This document shows positions 42,282 to 51,023 of a stretch of DNA of 64,000 nt, piece after piece. The first letter of the stretch is position 1, and each line of letters opens with the position of its first letter. The notes below the pieces were generated by a model that made no database searches, was not told the origin of the DNA, and was given only the letters and a program-made list of their open reading frames with translations. The DNA is taken from positions 1 through 64,000 of the forward strand of contig NZ_FPBJ01000008.1 of the NCBI RefSeq assembly GCF_900116635.1, given 5' to 3'. The stretch is from Xenorhabdus koppenhoeferi (lineage in GTDB: Bacteria > Pseudomonadota > Gammaproteobacteria > Enterobacterales > Enterobacteriaceae). The translations under genes were made by a program, and so were the position numbers.

Positions 42282-42591
42282 TTAGTCCTCTTTTTGCGGT
42301 GCTTAGAATCCGTCTCATTAAAAGTTATTCTATTTGTTTTTTTGAACCTGAGTATTTTTTGAGTCTGAAAAGAGCAAGGAATCACCCCACTCTCCCAATT
42401 TTCATAAAATTTGTCGAACTTAAATTGTCTCAACTATCATAAATTTTGGTTATGTGCTGATTTAACTCGATATTTAGTCTATTAATTAGAATTAGATGGA
42501 TATTAAAACACCATTTACAAAGAATGAATACCATGGATGTATGTTAACACACATACATTCAGGATAATGATTGAGATAGAGATCAAAAAGG

Positions 42592-42617
42592 TATGTAGCG
42601 GGTATATGTAGCGGGTA
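42592..42617. repeat. 13-bp exact tandem duplication (1)
   Basis: TATGTAGCGGGTA occurs twice head to tail. Confidence 0.95.
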
Positions 42618-42703
42618 ATAGAACAAACACCTAATTCACATTTTCCATTGCCTCGTTCACAAAGCATATCTAATTCCAGCAAATACAAAAACAGACATAC
42701 TAC

Positions 42704-42729
42704 TATTAGGCACAATTATTAGGCACAAT
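42704..42729. repeat. 13-bp exact tandem duplication (2)
   Basis: TATTAGGCACAAT occurs twice head to tail, 87 bp from the first duplication and of the same length. Confidence 0.95.
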
Positions 42730-42931
42730 GTTAAAATCACTTTTTTATTTTTCAATTCAACCACCTTGGGATAATTTCATTGTAGTTAACATCCTAGTGA
42801 AATAGGATAAAAAGTTTTTACGCTCGGAAGCACCTAGTTTTATTATTGCCACTGCCCACAATGATGGGTTTTGTCATCTTGAAAAGAAGTTGTGTATACT
42901 TCTCCCCACCTTTAACCAATTTAAAATTTTA

Positions 42932-43318
42932 ATGCCACAAGATAACCACTTAGCACTTGTATGCGCACTGAGTAAATGGATAGAAAACCATCTTGGCCGT
43001 GTCATTCATCTTGAAGAGCTTGCTGCTTACTCTGGCTATTCCCTTTGGCACATGCAGAAAATATTCAAAGAAGTCACAGGGATATCGCTTGGAAAGTACA
43101 TAAGGCAACGGCGCTTGGCTGGCGCAGTTTCTCTGCTGAGAAACAGTTCTTTGCCTATTTTTGATATAGCTTTGGATTTCGGCTTCGGATCTCAATCTCA
43201 TTTCACATATATGTTCCGTAAAGAATATGGCATTACACCTTATGATTTTCGTCAGAGCATAGATATAGAACTTGAAGTGAAGCTCCCATTGCATCTGACC
43301 TATGACTGTCAATCATGA
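42932..43318 (+). CDS. AraC-family regulator, MarA/SoxS/Rob/RamA type
   Basis: 128 aa from ATG 42932 (the frame extends to 42890 but this start gives the usual short N-terminus). It consists almost entirely of the two HTH motifs: WIENHLGRVIHLEELAAYSGYSLWHMQKIFKEVTG and PIFDIALDFGFGSQSHFTYMFRKEYGITPYDFR. SxWHMQ/L-K-F-K and the SQS/H-FT motif are the mark of the MarA/SoxS/Rob/PqrA group, which activates efflux, porin and redox genes. It lacks an effector domain, so control should be by expression level or proteolysis. The group member cannot be assigned. Confidence 0.85.
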   Translation: MPQDNHLALVCALSKWIENHLGRVIHLEELAAYSGYSLWHMQKIFKEVTGISLGKYIRQRRLAGAVSLLRNSSLPIFDIALDFGFGSQSHFTYMFRKEYGITPYDFRQSIDIELEVKLPLHLTYDCQS

Positions 43319-43408
43319 GGTAAATATCATCAGCGGCCACTTATCTCGGCCGCCTTACTTACTTTCCATTTTTAATGTCTCTTCTACCCCAACAAATGGT
43401 TGCACTCT

Positions 43409-43545
43409 ATATTCATCATCTCTCAAGTTGCAGCTTTGTTGGCTACCCTAACTCACTCCTCCGTTTTTTATAAACATACGGTTAACTATGTTCCTCAGGA
43501 GCCTTCTCAAGAGAATAAGTGCTGCATTTTGAAATTCATGTATCT
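43409..43545 (-). repeat. degenerate ERIC copy
   Basis: Recognisable pieces are TCTCAAGTTGCAGCTTTGTTGGCT, ACTCACTCC, ATGTTCCTCAGGAGCCTTC and a worn end TTGAAATTCATGTATC. Many changes, so it is an old copy. Confidence 0.6.
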
Positions 43546-43569
43546 ACATTCAAGAGAATTAAGCATAAA

Positions 43570-44406
43570 TTATCCTTGATATTTTTCGACCAAAGCCAAA
43601 GCAATCGCTTCAGTTTCAGCATCAGGTGTACCATTAATATCGGATGGACGAAAATGCATCTGAAATGCCTGAATCGTTTTATGCGTTTCATTATCCAGTA
43701 TCCCTGTTTGAGGAATTTTATAACCATACCGAAACAGTGCCTTCTGTATTGAAATCACTGATGCAGGCATATCAGGACTTCTTCCAGCCAAATATTTATT
43801 AACAGTCCCATGATCAGGCCAAGCACCAATCCCTTGCTCATAAAGTAACTGCCATGGGAAAACTGGACCGGGATCTTTTTTTCTAAGTGGAGCTATATCA
43901 CTGTGACCAACAACATTGACCGCCTTAATTTGATATCGCTGAATAATATCTTTGGCCAATCTAATCACTGCATCGATTTGCGATAGATGATATAAACACC
44001 ACTCTTTTTTAATAAACTGTTGCTTAAAACCACAATTAACAATTTCAATACCAATAGAGTAATGGTTTAGACCTTGATATCCATTCCATTCACTTTTTCC
44101 TGCATGCCATGCTCTTTGCTTTTCTGAGACTAATTGGAAAATAATCGGCTCTTTATTTTCATATTTTGCCTGAGATGGAATGAGGTAATGTGCACTAACA
44201 TTACCTCCCGTTAATGCCTGCAAAGATCTTCTATCATTTAAAGCAGTATAATGCAAAACAAGGAATTTAATCGAATCAATATCCTGATTGGTCGAATAAG
44301 GATAAGAATAATCGACAATATAACCATTTCTCTCTTCTCGCTCAGGAGAATAAGAACAACCAACTAACAGAGTAATAAATGCACATGCCATTAATTTTTT
44401 TATCAT
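43570..44406 (-). CDS. amiD: N-acetylmuramyl-L-alanine amidase AmiD
   Basis: 278 aa from the ATG at 44406 (MIKKLMACAFITLLVGC), which gives a proper lipobox LVGC at Cys17; the longer frame from 44433 is less likely. Amidase_2 domain with zinc ligands in LVLHYTALNDRRSL, GIEIVNCG and VVGHSDIAPLRKKDPGPVFPW, followed by a C-terminal peptidoglycan-binding domain ending FRPSDINGTPDAETEAIALALVEKY. Outer-membrane lipoprotein that trims muropeptides, including anhydro forms. Close to E. coli AmiD along the whole length. Confidence 0.93.
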   Translation of the reverse strand: MIKKLMACAFITLLVGCSYSPEREERNGYIVDYSYPYSTNQDIDSIKFLVLHYTALNDRRSLQALTGGNVSAHYLIPSQAKYENKEPIIFQLVSEKQRAWHAGKSEWNGYQGLNHYSIGIEIVNCGFKQQFIKKEWCLYHLSQIDAVIRLAKDIIQRYQIKAVNVVGHSDIAPLRKKDPGPVFPWQLLYEQGIGAWPDHGTVNKYLAGRSPDMPASVISIQKALFRYGYKIPQTGILDNETHKTIQAFQMHFRPSDINGTPDAETEAIALALVEKYQG

Positions 44407-44421
44407 GTTCGAGTTGCTAAT

Positions 44422-44441
44422 CTTGAAATCCATTGTGTATA
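44422..44441 (-). repeat. ERIC terminal fragment upstream of amiD
   Basis: CTTGAAATCCATTGTGTATA equals an ERIC end; it overlaps the longer alternative start of amiD (MDFKISN), so that extension is repeat-derived and not likely to be a real N-terminus. Confidence 0.65.
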
Positions 44442-44504
44442 TATAATAGATGAAACTAAAGAAGATGTGATGTTTTTTAGTTTCAGACAGGATCTAACGT
44501 ACAA

Positions 44505-44549
44505 ATAAAAGCCGGACATTCAAGGAATAGTCGAATATCCGGCTTTTAT
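44505..44549 (-). terminator. rho-independent terminator of the alanine symporter gene
   Basis: ATAAAAGCCGGA/TCCGGCTTTTAT arms with an inner ATTC/GAAT pair, a strong hairpin ending in TTTTAT on the minus strand, 125 bp past the gene. Confidence 0.8.
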
Positions 44550-44673
44550 GATTATCCTATATGAATAACGTTCTGTTATTCATATTCCAATTGTCTTTCA
44601 AATATTGCTTTATTGGTTACGCGATAATCTGAAATCTGTTGGATATAAACCCCTAACTTCCAATATCCAGCAA

Positions 44674-46122
44674 TTACGTCTTCTGATTATTATTCAACAT
44701 ATCATTATCCCAAATACCCTTTTCAACTTGCTGCTGAATTTCTGGATAATCCTTGATATTGAATGTTGGTAACTGCCCCGATTTTCTCTGCTGGTTATAA
44801 TCTTTGACAAGCTTCATTGCGATACCTGACAACAAGAATATCGCAATCAAGTTAACAGTAGCCATACATGCCATCGATACATTAGCCATATTCCAAACTA
44901 AAGGAACATCCGCTAATGTGCCAAACATAACCATTCCCAGTGATGCCAAGCGCAGGATAAATAAGCCCGCAGTGTGGTTACGCTCAAGGAATATCATATT
45001 ACTTTCAGCATAAGCGTAATTAGCAATGATAGATGTAAAGGCGAAGAAGAAAATAGCAATAGCAATGAATGTCGTTCCCCAATGTCCAACAGCCGATGAG
45101 AGTGCCCGCTGAGTCAATTCAATTCCGCTGATAGCAGTAATATTTTCGTTAAGAACACCAGAAGAGAGGATGATGACCGCGGTGGCGCTACAGATAACGA
45201 TGGTATCCATAAACACCCCTAACATCTGCACATAGCCTTGCGAAACCGGATGCGGTGGGTATGGAGAAGCCGATGCCGCAGCGTTTGGAGCAGAACCCAT
45301 TCCCGCTTCATTCGAGAACAATCCACGTTGAACACCCTGCAACATTGCCTGAGAAATGCCATAACCTAATGTTCCGGCTATTGCTTCCTGAAGACCAAAA
45401 GCACTCTTGATAATTAATGCAAATACTTCTGGAATACGTTCAATATTGTGACCAACAACCCAAAGTGCCAGTATGAAATAGGCAATCGCCATAAACGGTA
45501 CAACAAATTCCGCGACTTTGGCGATGGAGCGCAACCCGCCGAAAATAATTACACCGCTAGTGATGACTAATACAATACCAACATAAAATGGTTTAATATT
45601 AAAAGCAAAAGCAGCCGCTTCCGCAATTGAACTTGCCTGAACAGCATTAAATACAAGACCAAACGCGAGAATAAGAAAGAATGAAAACAGAATCCCCATC
45701 CATCGCTTCTTCAACCCTTTTTCCATATAGTAAGCAGGGCCACCGCGATAATTTCCTTGATCGTCTTTCGTCTTGTACAACTGAGCAAGCGTGCTTTCAA
45801 CAAAGGCAGTCGCCATACCAATAAATGCCACTACCCACATCCAGAAAACAGCCCCTGGCCCACCAGCAGTAATTGCAATAGCGACTCCTGCTAAGTTACC
45901 GGTTCCCACACGAGCAGCAAGGCTGGTACATAAAGCCTGAAAAGATGAAATACCAGAGCTATCTGATTTATTACTATTTTTCAGAACTGAAAACATGTGA
46001 CCAAAATGACGAAGCTGTATAAAACCAGAACGCAATGTGAAGTAAAGGCCAACCCCGAGGAGCAAGTATATTAGTACATAGTCCCAAAGAATATTGTTAA
46101 TGAAGTTAATCAGATCCGTCAA
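44674..46122 (-). CDS. alanine/glycine:cation symporter, AGCS family
   Basis: 482 aa, about 11 membrane helices. Family signatures are GVGLYFTLRSGFIQLRHFGHM, ALCTSLAARVGTGNLAGVAIAI (substrate and sodium site), the GGPGAVFWMWVVAFIGMATAFVESTLAQ block and VQRGLFSNEAGMGSAPNAAA. Imports alanine or glycine with Na+. Could be named alsT/yaaJ-like, but the substrate is not proven by sequence. Standing alone, followed by a strong terminator. Confidence 0.92.
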   Translation of the reverse strand: MTDLINFINNILWDYVLIYLLLGVGLYFTLRSGFIQLRHFGHMFSVLKNSNKSDSSGISSFQALCTSLAARVGTGNLAGVAIAITAGGPGAVFWMWVVAFIGMATAFVESTLAQLYKTKDDQGNYRGGPAYYMEKGLKKRWMGILFSFFLILAFGLVFNAVQASSIAEAAAFAFNIKPFYVGIVLVITSGVIIFGGLRSIAKVAEFVVPFMAIAYFILALWVVGHNIERIPEVFALIIKSAFGLQEAIAGTLGYGISQAMLQGVQRGLFSNEAGMGSAPNAAASASPYPPHPVSQGYVQMLGVFMDTIVICSATAVIILSSGVLNENITAISGIELTQRALSSAVGHWGTTFIAIAIFFFAFTSIIANYAYAESNMIFLERNHTAGLFILRLASLGMVMFGTLADVPLVWNMANVSMACMATVNLIAIFLLSGIAMKLVKDYNQQRKSGQLPTFNIKDYPEIQQQVEKGIWDNDMLNNNQKT

Positions 46123-46894
46123 GATATTTTCCCCTTACTAATTAGCAAACATTATCTGACCATAATGCAGTATCCGCCGAAATTTTATTGTGCTTAATTT
46201 CCTTTATAATTAACAAGTAACACAAGGCTGTATACAAGAAACACAGAGATACTAGTCAGTAAAACGGAAAGAATGTAACACAATATCTATTTCAATGGGT
46301 AACTTTTAATGAAATTTTTACATTTAGTTTAGCGTTCGTGAACATTTACATTAATACTCATAAATGCATCATTCCCTATTTCAAGCCTATTAATCGTATA
46401 TTATGAATAATTGGCATGAGCTAACTTCTTTGCTAAATATAAGCAAACAATATGAATCAATTAACAACCAAACTTAAAATGGAAGCAATTTTATAACCAA
46501 AATGAAACTAATTTAAAACAACGCCAATATAATAACCATACAAAAAACATGTGTTAATTTAAAGTTATTAGCGCTATGTCATATGCGTACATTAAACAAA
46601 TTTAGATAGTTACTCTCCGTCATATCACCTAAGTTGTAATAACCTAGTCAATTAAAAACATAAAAATAATTACAAAATTTAATGTTGAACTCTCTAATAT
46701 TTCTGAAAACATATAGCAATGTTTTTCTCAAAATGAGATTATTAAATTTTAATACTGTGATAGTTGGAAAAAGCCACCATACCGTATTAAAATTTTTGAT
46801 TGTTATTTTTGCAGCAGGAAACAGCAATAACAAGTTAATGACATGTTAATATTCCACTATCTGGCTATCAGATAATCTGCAAGCGAGGTTATAA
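46123..46894. other. 770-bp very AT-rich spacer
   Basis: No gene, RNA or clear repeat could be supported. Its composition is unusually A/T-rich even for this genome and it marks the left edge of the accessory region. Confidence 0.5.
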
Positions 46895-46897
46895 GTG

Positions 46898-47089
46898 ATG
46901 TTAGAGCGAAAAAGAAAAAATCCCGCAGACAACATACTGCCAAAAAGAGTTTATAGAGGAAAATCAAAGTATGAGTACCATCCTGCCACAGGTGGTTCAA
47001 TCTCTATCTGTTGTTTAAACTCACCAGTGTCGGTTGTTTGGAAAGAGTACAATAAAATTGTCGAAAAAATAGAAAAAAACAGCACATAG
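46898..47089 (+). pseudogene. orphan phage integrase N-terminal (arm-binding) domain
   Basis: 63 aa from ATG 46898 (GTG at 46895 is also possible; GAGG upstream). The order Arg/Lys-rich start (LERKRKNPADN), then LPKRVYRGKSKYEYHPATGG, then an aromatic helix (VVWKEYNKIVEKIE) looks like the arm-type DNA-binding domain of lambda-type tyrosine recombinases. The core-binding and catalytic domains that should follow are missing; a stop and a hairpin come directly after. Either a decayed integrase or a free-standing DNA-binding protein. Confidence 0.6.
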
Positions 47090-47120
47090 AGCATAATATA
47101 TGTTGAAGTTAACAAAAGGA

Positions 47121-47140
47121 GCGGGAGTCACCACTCCCGC
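47121..47140. terminator. perfect GC-rich hairpin after the integrase stub
   Basis: GCGGGAGT-CACC-ACTCCCGC; the T-rich side (TCCTTTTG) lies on the minus strand, so it may serve that strand. Confidence 0.55.
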
Positions 47141-47427
47141 TGATTCTAATGATATCTTTTCAATGAAATAAAATTCAATCATCACACCAAAAATCTCCTC
47201 CATCACAAAATATTCCTCTATTATTGATCTCGTTATCATCAAGAACGCTATTACAAAGCGCCTATAAATAATAAAATTAATTAATACTTAATTTGTAATT
47301 GAACAAAATACCACCTATATCAAATAGATTTTGAGTGACATTTTTCATGAGGAATATAGTTTTCCAAAATTCGTGCTACGATATAAATCTTAGCCCATGA
47401 ATATGGGCAGACAATGGAGTATTATTT
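47141..47427. other. spacer upstream of the exported protein gene
   Basis: AT-rich, nothing recognised apart from the expected promoter of the next gene. Confidence 0.4.
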
Positions 47428-47907
47428 ATGCGTATAAGTAACATCATGAAAAATATTGCCGTTTTCTCTCTAATCACCCTATCGTTATCAACACCAGTAA
47501 TTGCAAAAAATGGGACATTGATTCACTTGCCTGATACACGGTTTGCAGTCCTGTCAGTGGGTGATCTGGAAAATGCCTCAGCTGGTAGCTATTCCATCGC
47601 CGTTTTCAGAGATAAAGAACTCATAGATTTTGAAACCGGAGAGATTTTTTCCCGGGATGGTTCAGTGTTCGATGACAACAATAAACCGAGAATTACCTTT
47701 GCTGATATTGATGGAGATGGTTCCAAAGAATTGGTTGTATCCAAACTCTCAGCGGGTTCTGGAAATTATCTTGAAGTCGATGCTCTCAAAATTACTGATA
47801 AAAATGTCAAACTTCTCGTCCGCATTAACATCAATGGTAAAAATGATCCTATAAAATCACTCCGTGCCCTATGTAAAAGAGACAAATGTGGGGAACAGGA
47901 AAACTAA
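47428..47907 (+). CDS. exported protein with FG-GAP-like DxDGDG motif, unknown function
   Basis: 159 aa. Signal peptide (hydrophobic core IAVFSLITLSLSTPVIA, cleavage near residue 27), then a small beta-rich domain with ITFADIDGDGSKELVVSKL (about 90-108), the calcium-binding type loop found in VCBS/FG-GAP proteins. One such unit only. GGAG lies upstream of the ATG. I do not recognise the family; a periplasmic location is likely. It is followed 115 bp later by another small exported protein on the same strand. Confidence 0.65.
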   Translation: MRISNIMKNIAVFSLITLSLSTPVIAKNGTLIHLPDTRFAVLSVGDLENASAGSYSIAVFRDKELIDFETGEIFSRDGSVFDDNNKPRITFADIDGDGSKELVVSKLSAGSGNYLEVDALKITDKNVKLLVRININGKNDPIKSLRALCKRDKCGEQEN

Positions 47908-48022
47908 TAAACATATTCTCAATAAGTTCGATTTTTCACTGAGATCCAACGCAAACAATTAATAATGTACTATTGTTTATATTATCAACACTATCATGGT
48001 CATAGTCGATCAAGAGGAAATT

Positions 48023-48394
48023 ATGAAACGTCTTTTACTGCCACTTTTCCTTATCCCATTTTTCTCTTATGCCGCTCATGCGAATATCAATAAAACAGCA
48101 GAAACTTACTGTGATTTATTTGGAAAAGCCTCTGTAGATGCATTCAAAACTAACGATTCACCAGATGTAATAGCTCAGAGAGTTTTCAGTAAGTTGAATT
48201 ATAAGGGATTTGATCTTAAAGAAATCCATAGCAACAAGGATGAGTTTATTGCTTCTATCAAACAAACTGTCACCGAAGTCAGAAAAAATAAGCGGACATT
48301 TCCAAACAACCAGAATTTTGACGAATCACTGGATAAATCCGTCAAAGCATGTAAAGAAAAAACAAGGCATGCTTTATCCCAAAGTATCAAATAA
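48023..48394 (+). CDS. small exported helical protein, unknown function
   Basis: 123 aa from the ATG at 48023 with AGAGGAAA at ideal spacing; the frame extends to 47996 but that part is not signal-like. Signal peptide MKRLLLPLFLIPFFSYAAHA, then a helical domain with two Cys (ETYCDLFGKAS and VKACKEK) that probably form a disulphide. No family recognised. A terminator follows (48403-48433). The pair 47428/48023 may be a unit. Confidence 0.65.
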   Translation: MKRLLLPLFLIPFFSYAAHANINKTAETYCDLFGKASVDAFKTNDSPDVIAQRVFSKLNYKGFDLKEIHSNKDEFIASIKQTVTEVRKNKRTFPNNQNFDESLDKSVKACKEKTRHALSQSIK

Positions 48395-48402
48395 ATGCTT
48401 AT

Positions 48403-48433
48403 GAGCGACTGACTCACGTCGTCGCTCTATTTT
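48403..48433 (+). terminator. rho-independent terminator
   Basis: GAGCGAC/GTCGCTC stem with an 11-base loop and TATTTT tail. Confidence 0.7.
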
Positions 48434-48490
48434 GTTGAGCTATCAGATTTAAATCATCATTAATATAATATTTTTATAAGATATGAAAAC

Positions 48491-48519
48491 AACTAAAGGG
48501 CTATTAAATCCCTTTAGTT
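48491..48519. terminator. hairpin downstream of the HTH gene
   Basis: AACTAAAGGG/CCCTTTAGTT, 10-bp perfect arms with a 9-base loop, T-rich on both sides; likely shared by the convergent units. Confidence 0.65.
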
Positions 48520-48593
48520 AAAATAATGAATTCGATTTATTACAGTGCAATTATTCTATTTTAACACCACACGCCTTACCATTTTAGCTGGCT

Positions 48594-48908
48594 TTACCTT
48601 ATACCTTGATGACTCAGTAATGATAACTTTTCTTCAACACTCAACCGATCAAATTCAGCGCCTAGTTTGTTCATTTCATTTAAAATACGGGATAAGTTTT
48701 CATCATCCAGTGTCAATTGCGCCGCAATAAAAAATAGAATATGTAGGTTAAGATCACGAGGTTTCCCCCCCCCCGTATATTTTCGCCATTGGTTACTATT
48801 AGATACCCCAGCTAATTCAGCCATTTGTTGACCAGTAAATTGTAATCTAAATTTCAGATCAGCCAGGTCATTTGTTGAAGGAGGTATGTAATTTTCAATT
48901 AAGCGCAT
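48594..48908 (-). CDS. HTH-like protein with G10 tract in its gene
   Basis: 104 aa from the ATG at 48908 (GGAAA upstream; the frame extends to 48944). The stretch DLKFRLQFTGQQMAELAGVSNSNQWRKYTGG looks like a lambda-repressor/XRE-type HTH: helix, turn at AGVSN, recognition helix. The C-terminal half is helical (DDENLSRILNEMNKLGAEFD). A run of ten G encodes the Gly-Gly-Gly after the HTH (48765-48774); gain or loss of one G would truncate the protein. It lies 43 bp after the coiled-coil membrane protein gene, same strand. Confidence 0.6.
   Translation of the reverse strand: MRLIENYIPPSTNDLADLKFRLQFTGQQMAELAGVSNSNQWRKYTGGGKPRDLNLHILFFIAAQLTLDDENLSRILNEMNKLGAEFDRLSVEEKLSLLSHQGIR
48765..48774 (-). 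repeat. homopolymer run of ten G (coding strand)
   Basis: Ten consecutive C on the plus strand inside the HTH-like gene; in frame here (Thr-Gly-Gly-Gly-Lys). Such runs slip easily and can act as phase switches, or be a sequencing artefact hot-spot. Confidence 0.95.
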
Positions 48909-48951
48909 ACATTTTCCATTTAAAGATGGGGCAAATCGCCCCATACATGAA

Positions 48952-49221
48952 TCAACCCATAAAAATATACTTTATGGCTGCAATAACAACCGCAACCCCA
49001 ACTGTAACGATCAATTTTTTCAGCCAATCCATATCGTTTTTGATAGACGTAAGATCAGCTTTCAGATTATTTTCAGTCTGCCTTAAATCTTCTTTTGTAG
49101 CTACACTTATATTCTGTAAATCCGCAATAATTTCTACAATTTTCTCGGCTTGTACCTCATCCATACCGGATTCTTTCAGAGATTTAATCGCATTATGTAT
49201 ATTCATCGTTATGACTGTCAT
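48952..49221 (-). CDS. small coiled-coil protein with C-terminal membrane anchor (DUF1640-like)
   Basis: 89 aa; GAGGA lies 8 bases before the ATG. Layout: MTVITMNIHNAIKSLKESGMDEVQAEKIVEII, then a coiled coil (SVATKEDLRQTENNLKADLTSIKNDMDWLKK) and a C-terminal hydrophobic helix (LIVTVGVAVVIAAIKYIF). The order fits CCDC90/DUF1640-type proteins often seen in mobile regions of proteobacteria. Function unknown. First of a two-gene minus-strand unit with the HTH-like protein. Confidence 0.65.
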   Translation of the reverse strand: MTVITMNIHNAIKSLKESGMDEVQAEKIVEIIADLQNISVATKEDLRQTENNLKADLTSIKNDMDWLKKLIVTVGVAVVIAAIKYIFMG

Positions 49222-49471
49222 TTTTCATCCTCATGGGGTTGATAGGCCGCTGACTATCAGCTACCTGTTTATTGACTACAACAATAACACCAAAGGGGCT
49301 ATTTGGCAAAATTTTTATACAATTTTTAATCTTATACCATAAAGATAATTTGAAAAGAGATCAGCTAAAAAAACGCGCCACCGCCAATCTTGTCAAACGC
49401 TAAATCAGGCCTTCTGGTTTTAAGCATCGCCTGGTATCCAGCAGGACAGCGACACTATGTTGGTCTGCAGA
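49222..49471. other. spacer before the nested inverted repeat
   Basis: No gene seen. A 100-codon frame from 49390 crosses the inverted repeats and was not accepted. Confidence 0.4.
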
Positions 49472-49501
49472 GCTTATCGCCCGGCTTTTTGGGCGATAAG
49501 C
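49472..49501. repeat. perfect 11-bp hairpin, nested in a wider inverted repeat
   Basis: GCTTATCGCCC-GGCTTTTT-GGGCGATAAGC. Outside it, CGCCTGG (49428-49434) pairs with CCAGGCG (49507-49513). The local sequence is more GC-rich than the surroundings, suggesting foreign or mobile origin. Not a typical terminator because no T run follows. Confidence 0.8.
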
Positions 49502-49692
49502 GTAGTCCAGGCGACAACTTTTCCCCTCTTTTAGGAAAAATGCCTTTGGTGCCCAAAAACAAAATCGTTTCTGATGTTATACCGCAGAACACATTACACA
49601 CTGCTAAAACTCAGCCTGCACACTCGTTATCATTCCTCAAGTTATTCGGTCGCACCATTTCATCCAGCCAGCGCTCAACAGAAGAACGATAA

Positions 49693-50452
<760 letters not shown>

Positions 50453-50767
50453 ATGTTTAATTACATGGTTCGTGTTGAAATCTTTGGTGCAACTTTAAAA
50501 GAATACAGTTACCTGAATGAATCAATGGGAATAATTGATTTTAGGAACACAATTAGATACAATACCGGAGAATTAATGGCTTTACCTACCGGATCTTACG
50601 TTGGAATTTCGTCAAATTCTGCGGCAGAGATCAGGGAAAAAGTTAAAAAGTTAGCAAGCCCATTATCCTCAAAACCTGTTTCTATATTTGTTTGTCGCTA
50701 TAGTGATTGGGCTGCTTTTCTGTATTCTGCATCTGTATCCTCATTAACTGCCGAATCCGAATCCTAA
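50453..50767 (+). CDS. small GhoS/DUF2622-like protein
   Basis: 104 aa with a strong ribosome site (GAGAGGG). The pattern YMVRVEIFGAT-Y--L-ESM----FRNTI near the N-terminus, LPTGSYVG in the middle and EIREKVKKLASPLSSKPVSIFVC suggests the beta-alpha-beta ferredoxin fold of the GhoS/DUF2622 family (Cas2-like). GhoS is an RNase antitoxin of the type V GhoT system in E. coli. No GhoT-like small membrane toxin is visible within 1 kb, so an antitoxin role is not supported here. Assignment is by pattern only. Confidence 0.5.
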   Translation: MFNYMVRVEIFGATLKEYSYLNESMGIIDFRNTIRYNTGELMALPTGSYVGISSNSAAEIREKVKKLASPLSSKPVSIFVCRYSDWAAFLYSASVSSLTAESES

Positions 50768-50786
50768 TTTAGTTTCACATTTTTAT

Positions 50787-50824
50787 AAGCTGGATCTCCC
50801 ATAAAAGATTTGGGAGACCAGCTT
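50787..50824 (+). terminator. hairpin after the GhoS-like gene
   Basis: AAGCTGG-A-TCTCCC pairs with GGGAGACCAGCTT; weak T tail. Confidence 0.6.
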
Positions 50825-50975
50825 TATGGTATTTCTACAATAATATATATTTTAAGAAAAAGTATTTTTATTAAATAAATATTATGCTGATTAGAAAAAA
50901 GATTGGATTACTTTAGTGGCGAAGTTGAACTCAAAAATTGATCGGTTTTGCAGAAAGATTTTTTACAACAATAAA

Positions 50976-51003
50976 ATAACGGGAACCATTAAGCTCCCGT
51001 TAT
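50976..51003 (-). terminator. icd terminator
   Basis: On the minus strand ATAACGGGA/TCCCGTTAT, 9-bp arms, followed by TTTTATTGTT, 21 bp past the icd stop. Confidence 0.75.
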
Positions 51004-51023
51004 CTATTCAGTTAAACAATCAA

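Larger units (their letters stand above)
42282..42931. other. 650-bp divergent spacer with two 13-bp tandem duplications
   Basis: Between aroP (minus) and the MarA-type gene (plus). It holds an inverted repeat ATGTATGT-TAACAC-ACATACAT (42537-42558), an exact 13-bp tandem duplication at 42592-42617 and another at 42704-42729. No gene seen. Confidence 0.6.

Noticed and set aside
42537-42558. Palindrome as a TyrR box for aroP
   Set aside because: It does not fit TGTAAA-N6-TTTACA; kept only as a note in the spacer entry.
49390-49692. 100-codon plus-strand frame
   Set aside because: It crosses the nested inverted repeat, shows no family features and has no ribosome site.
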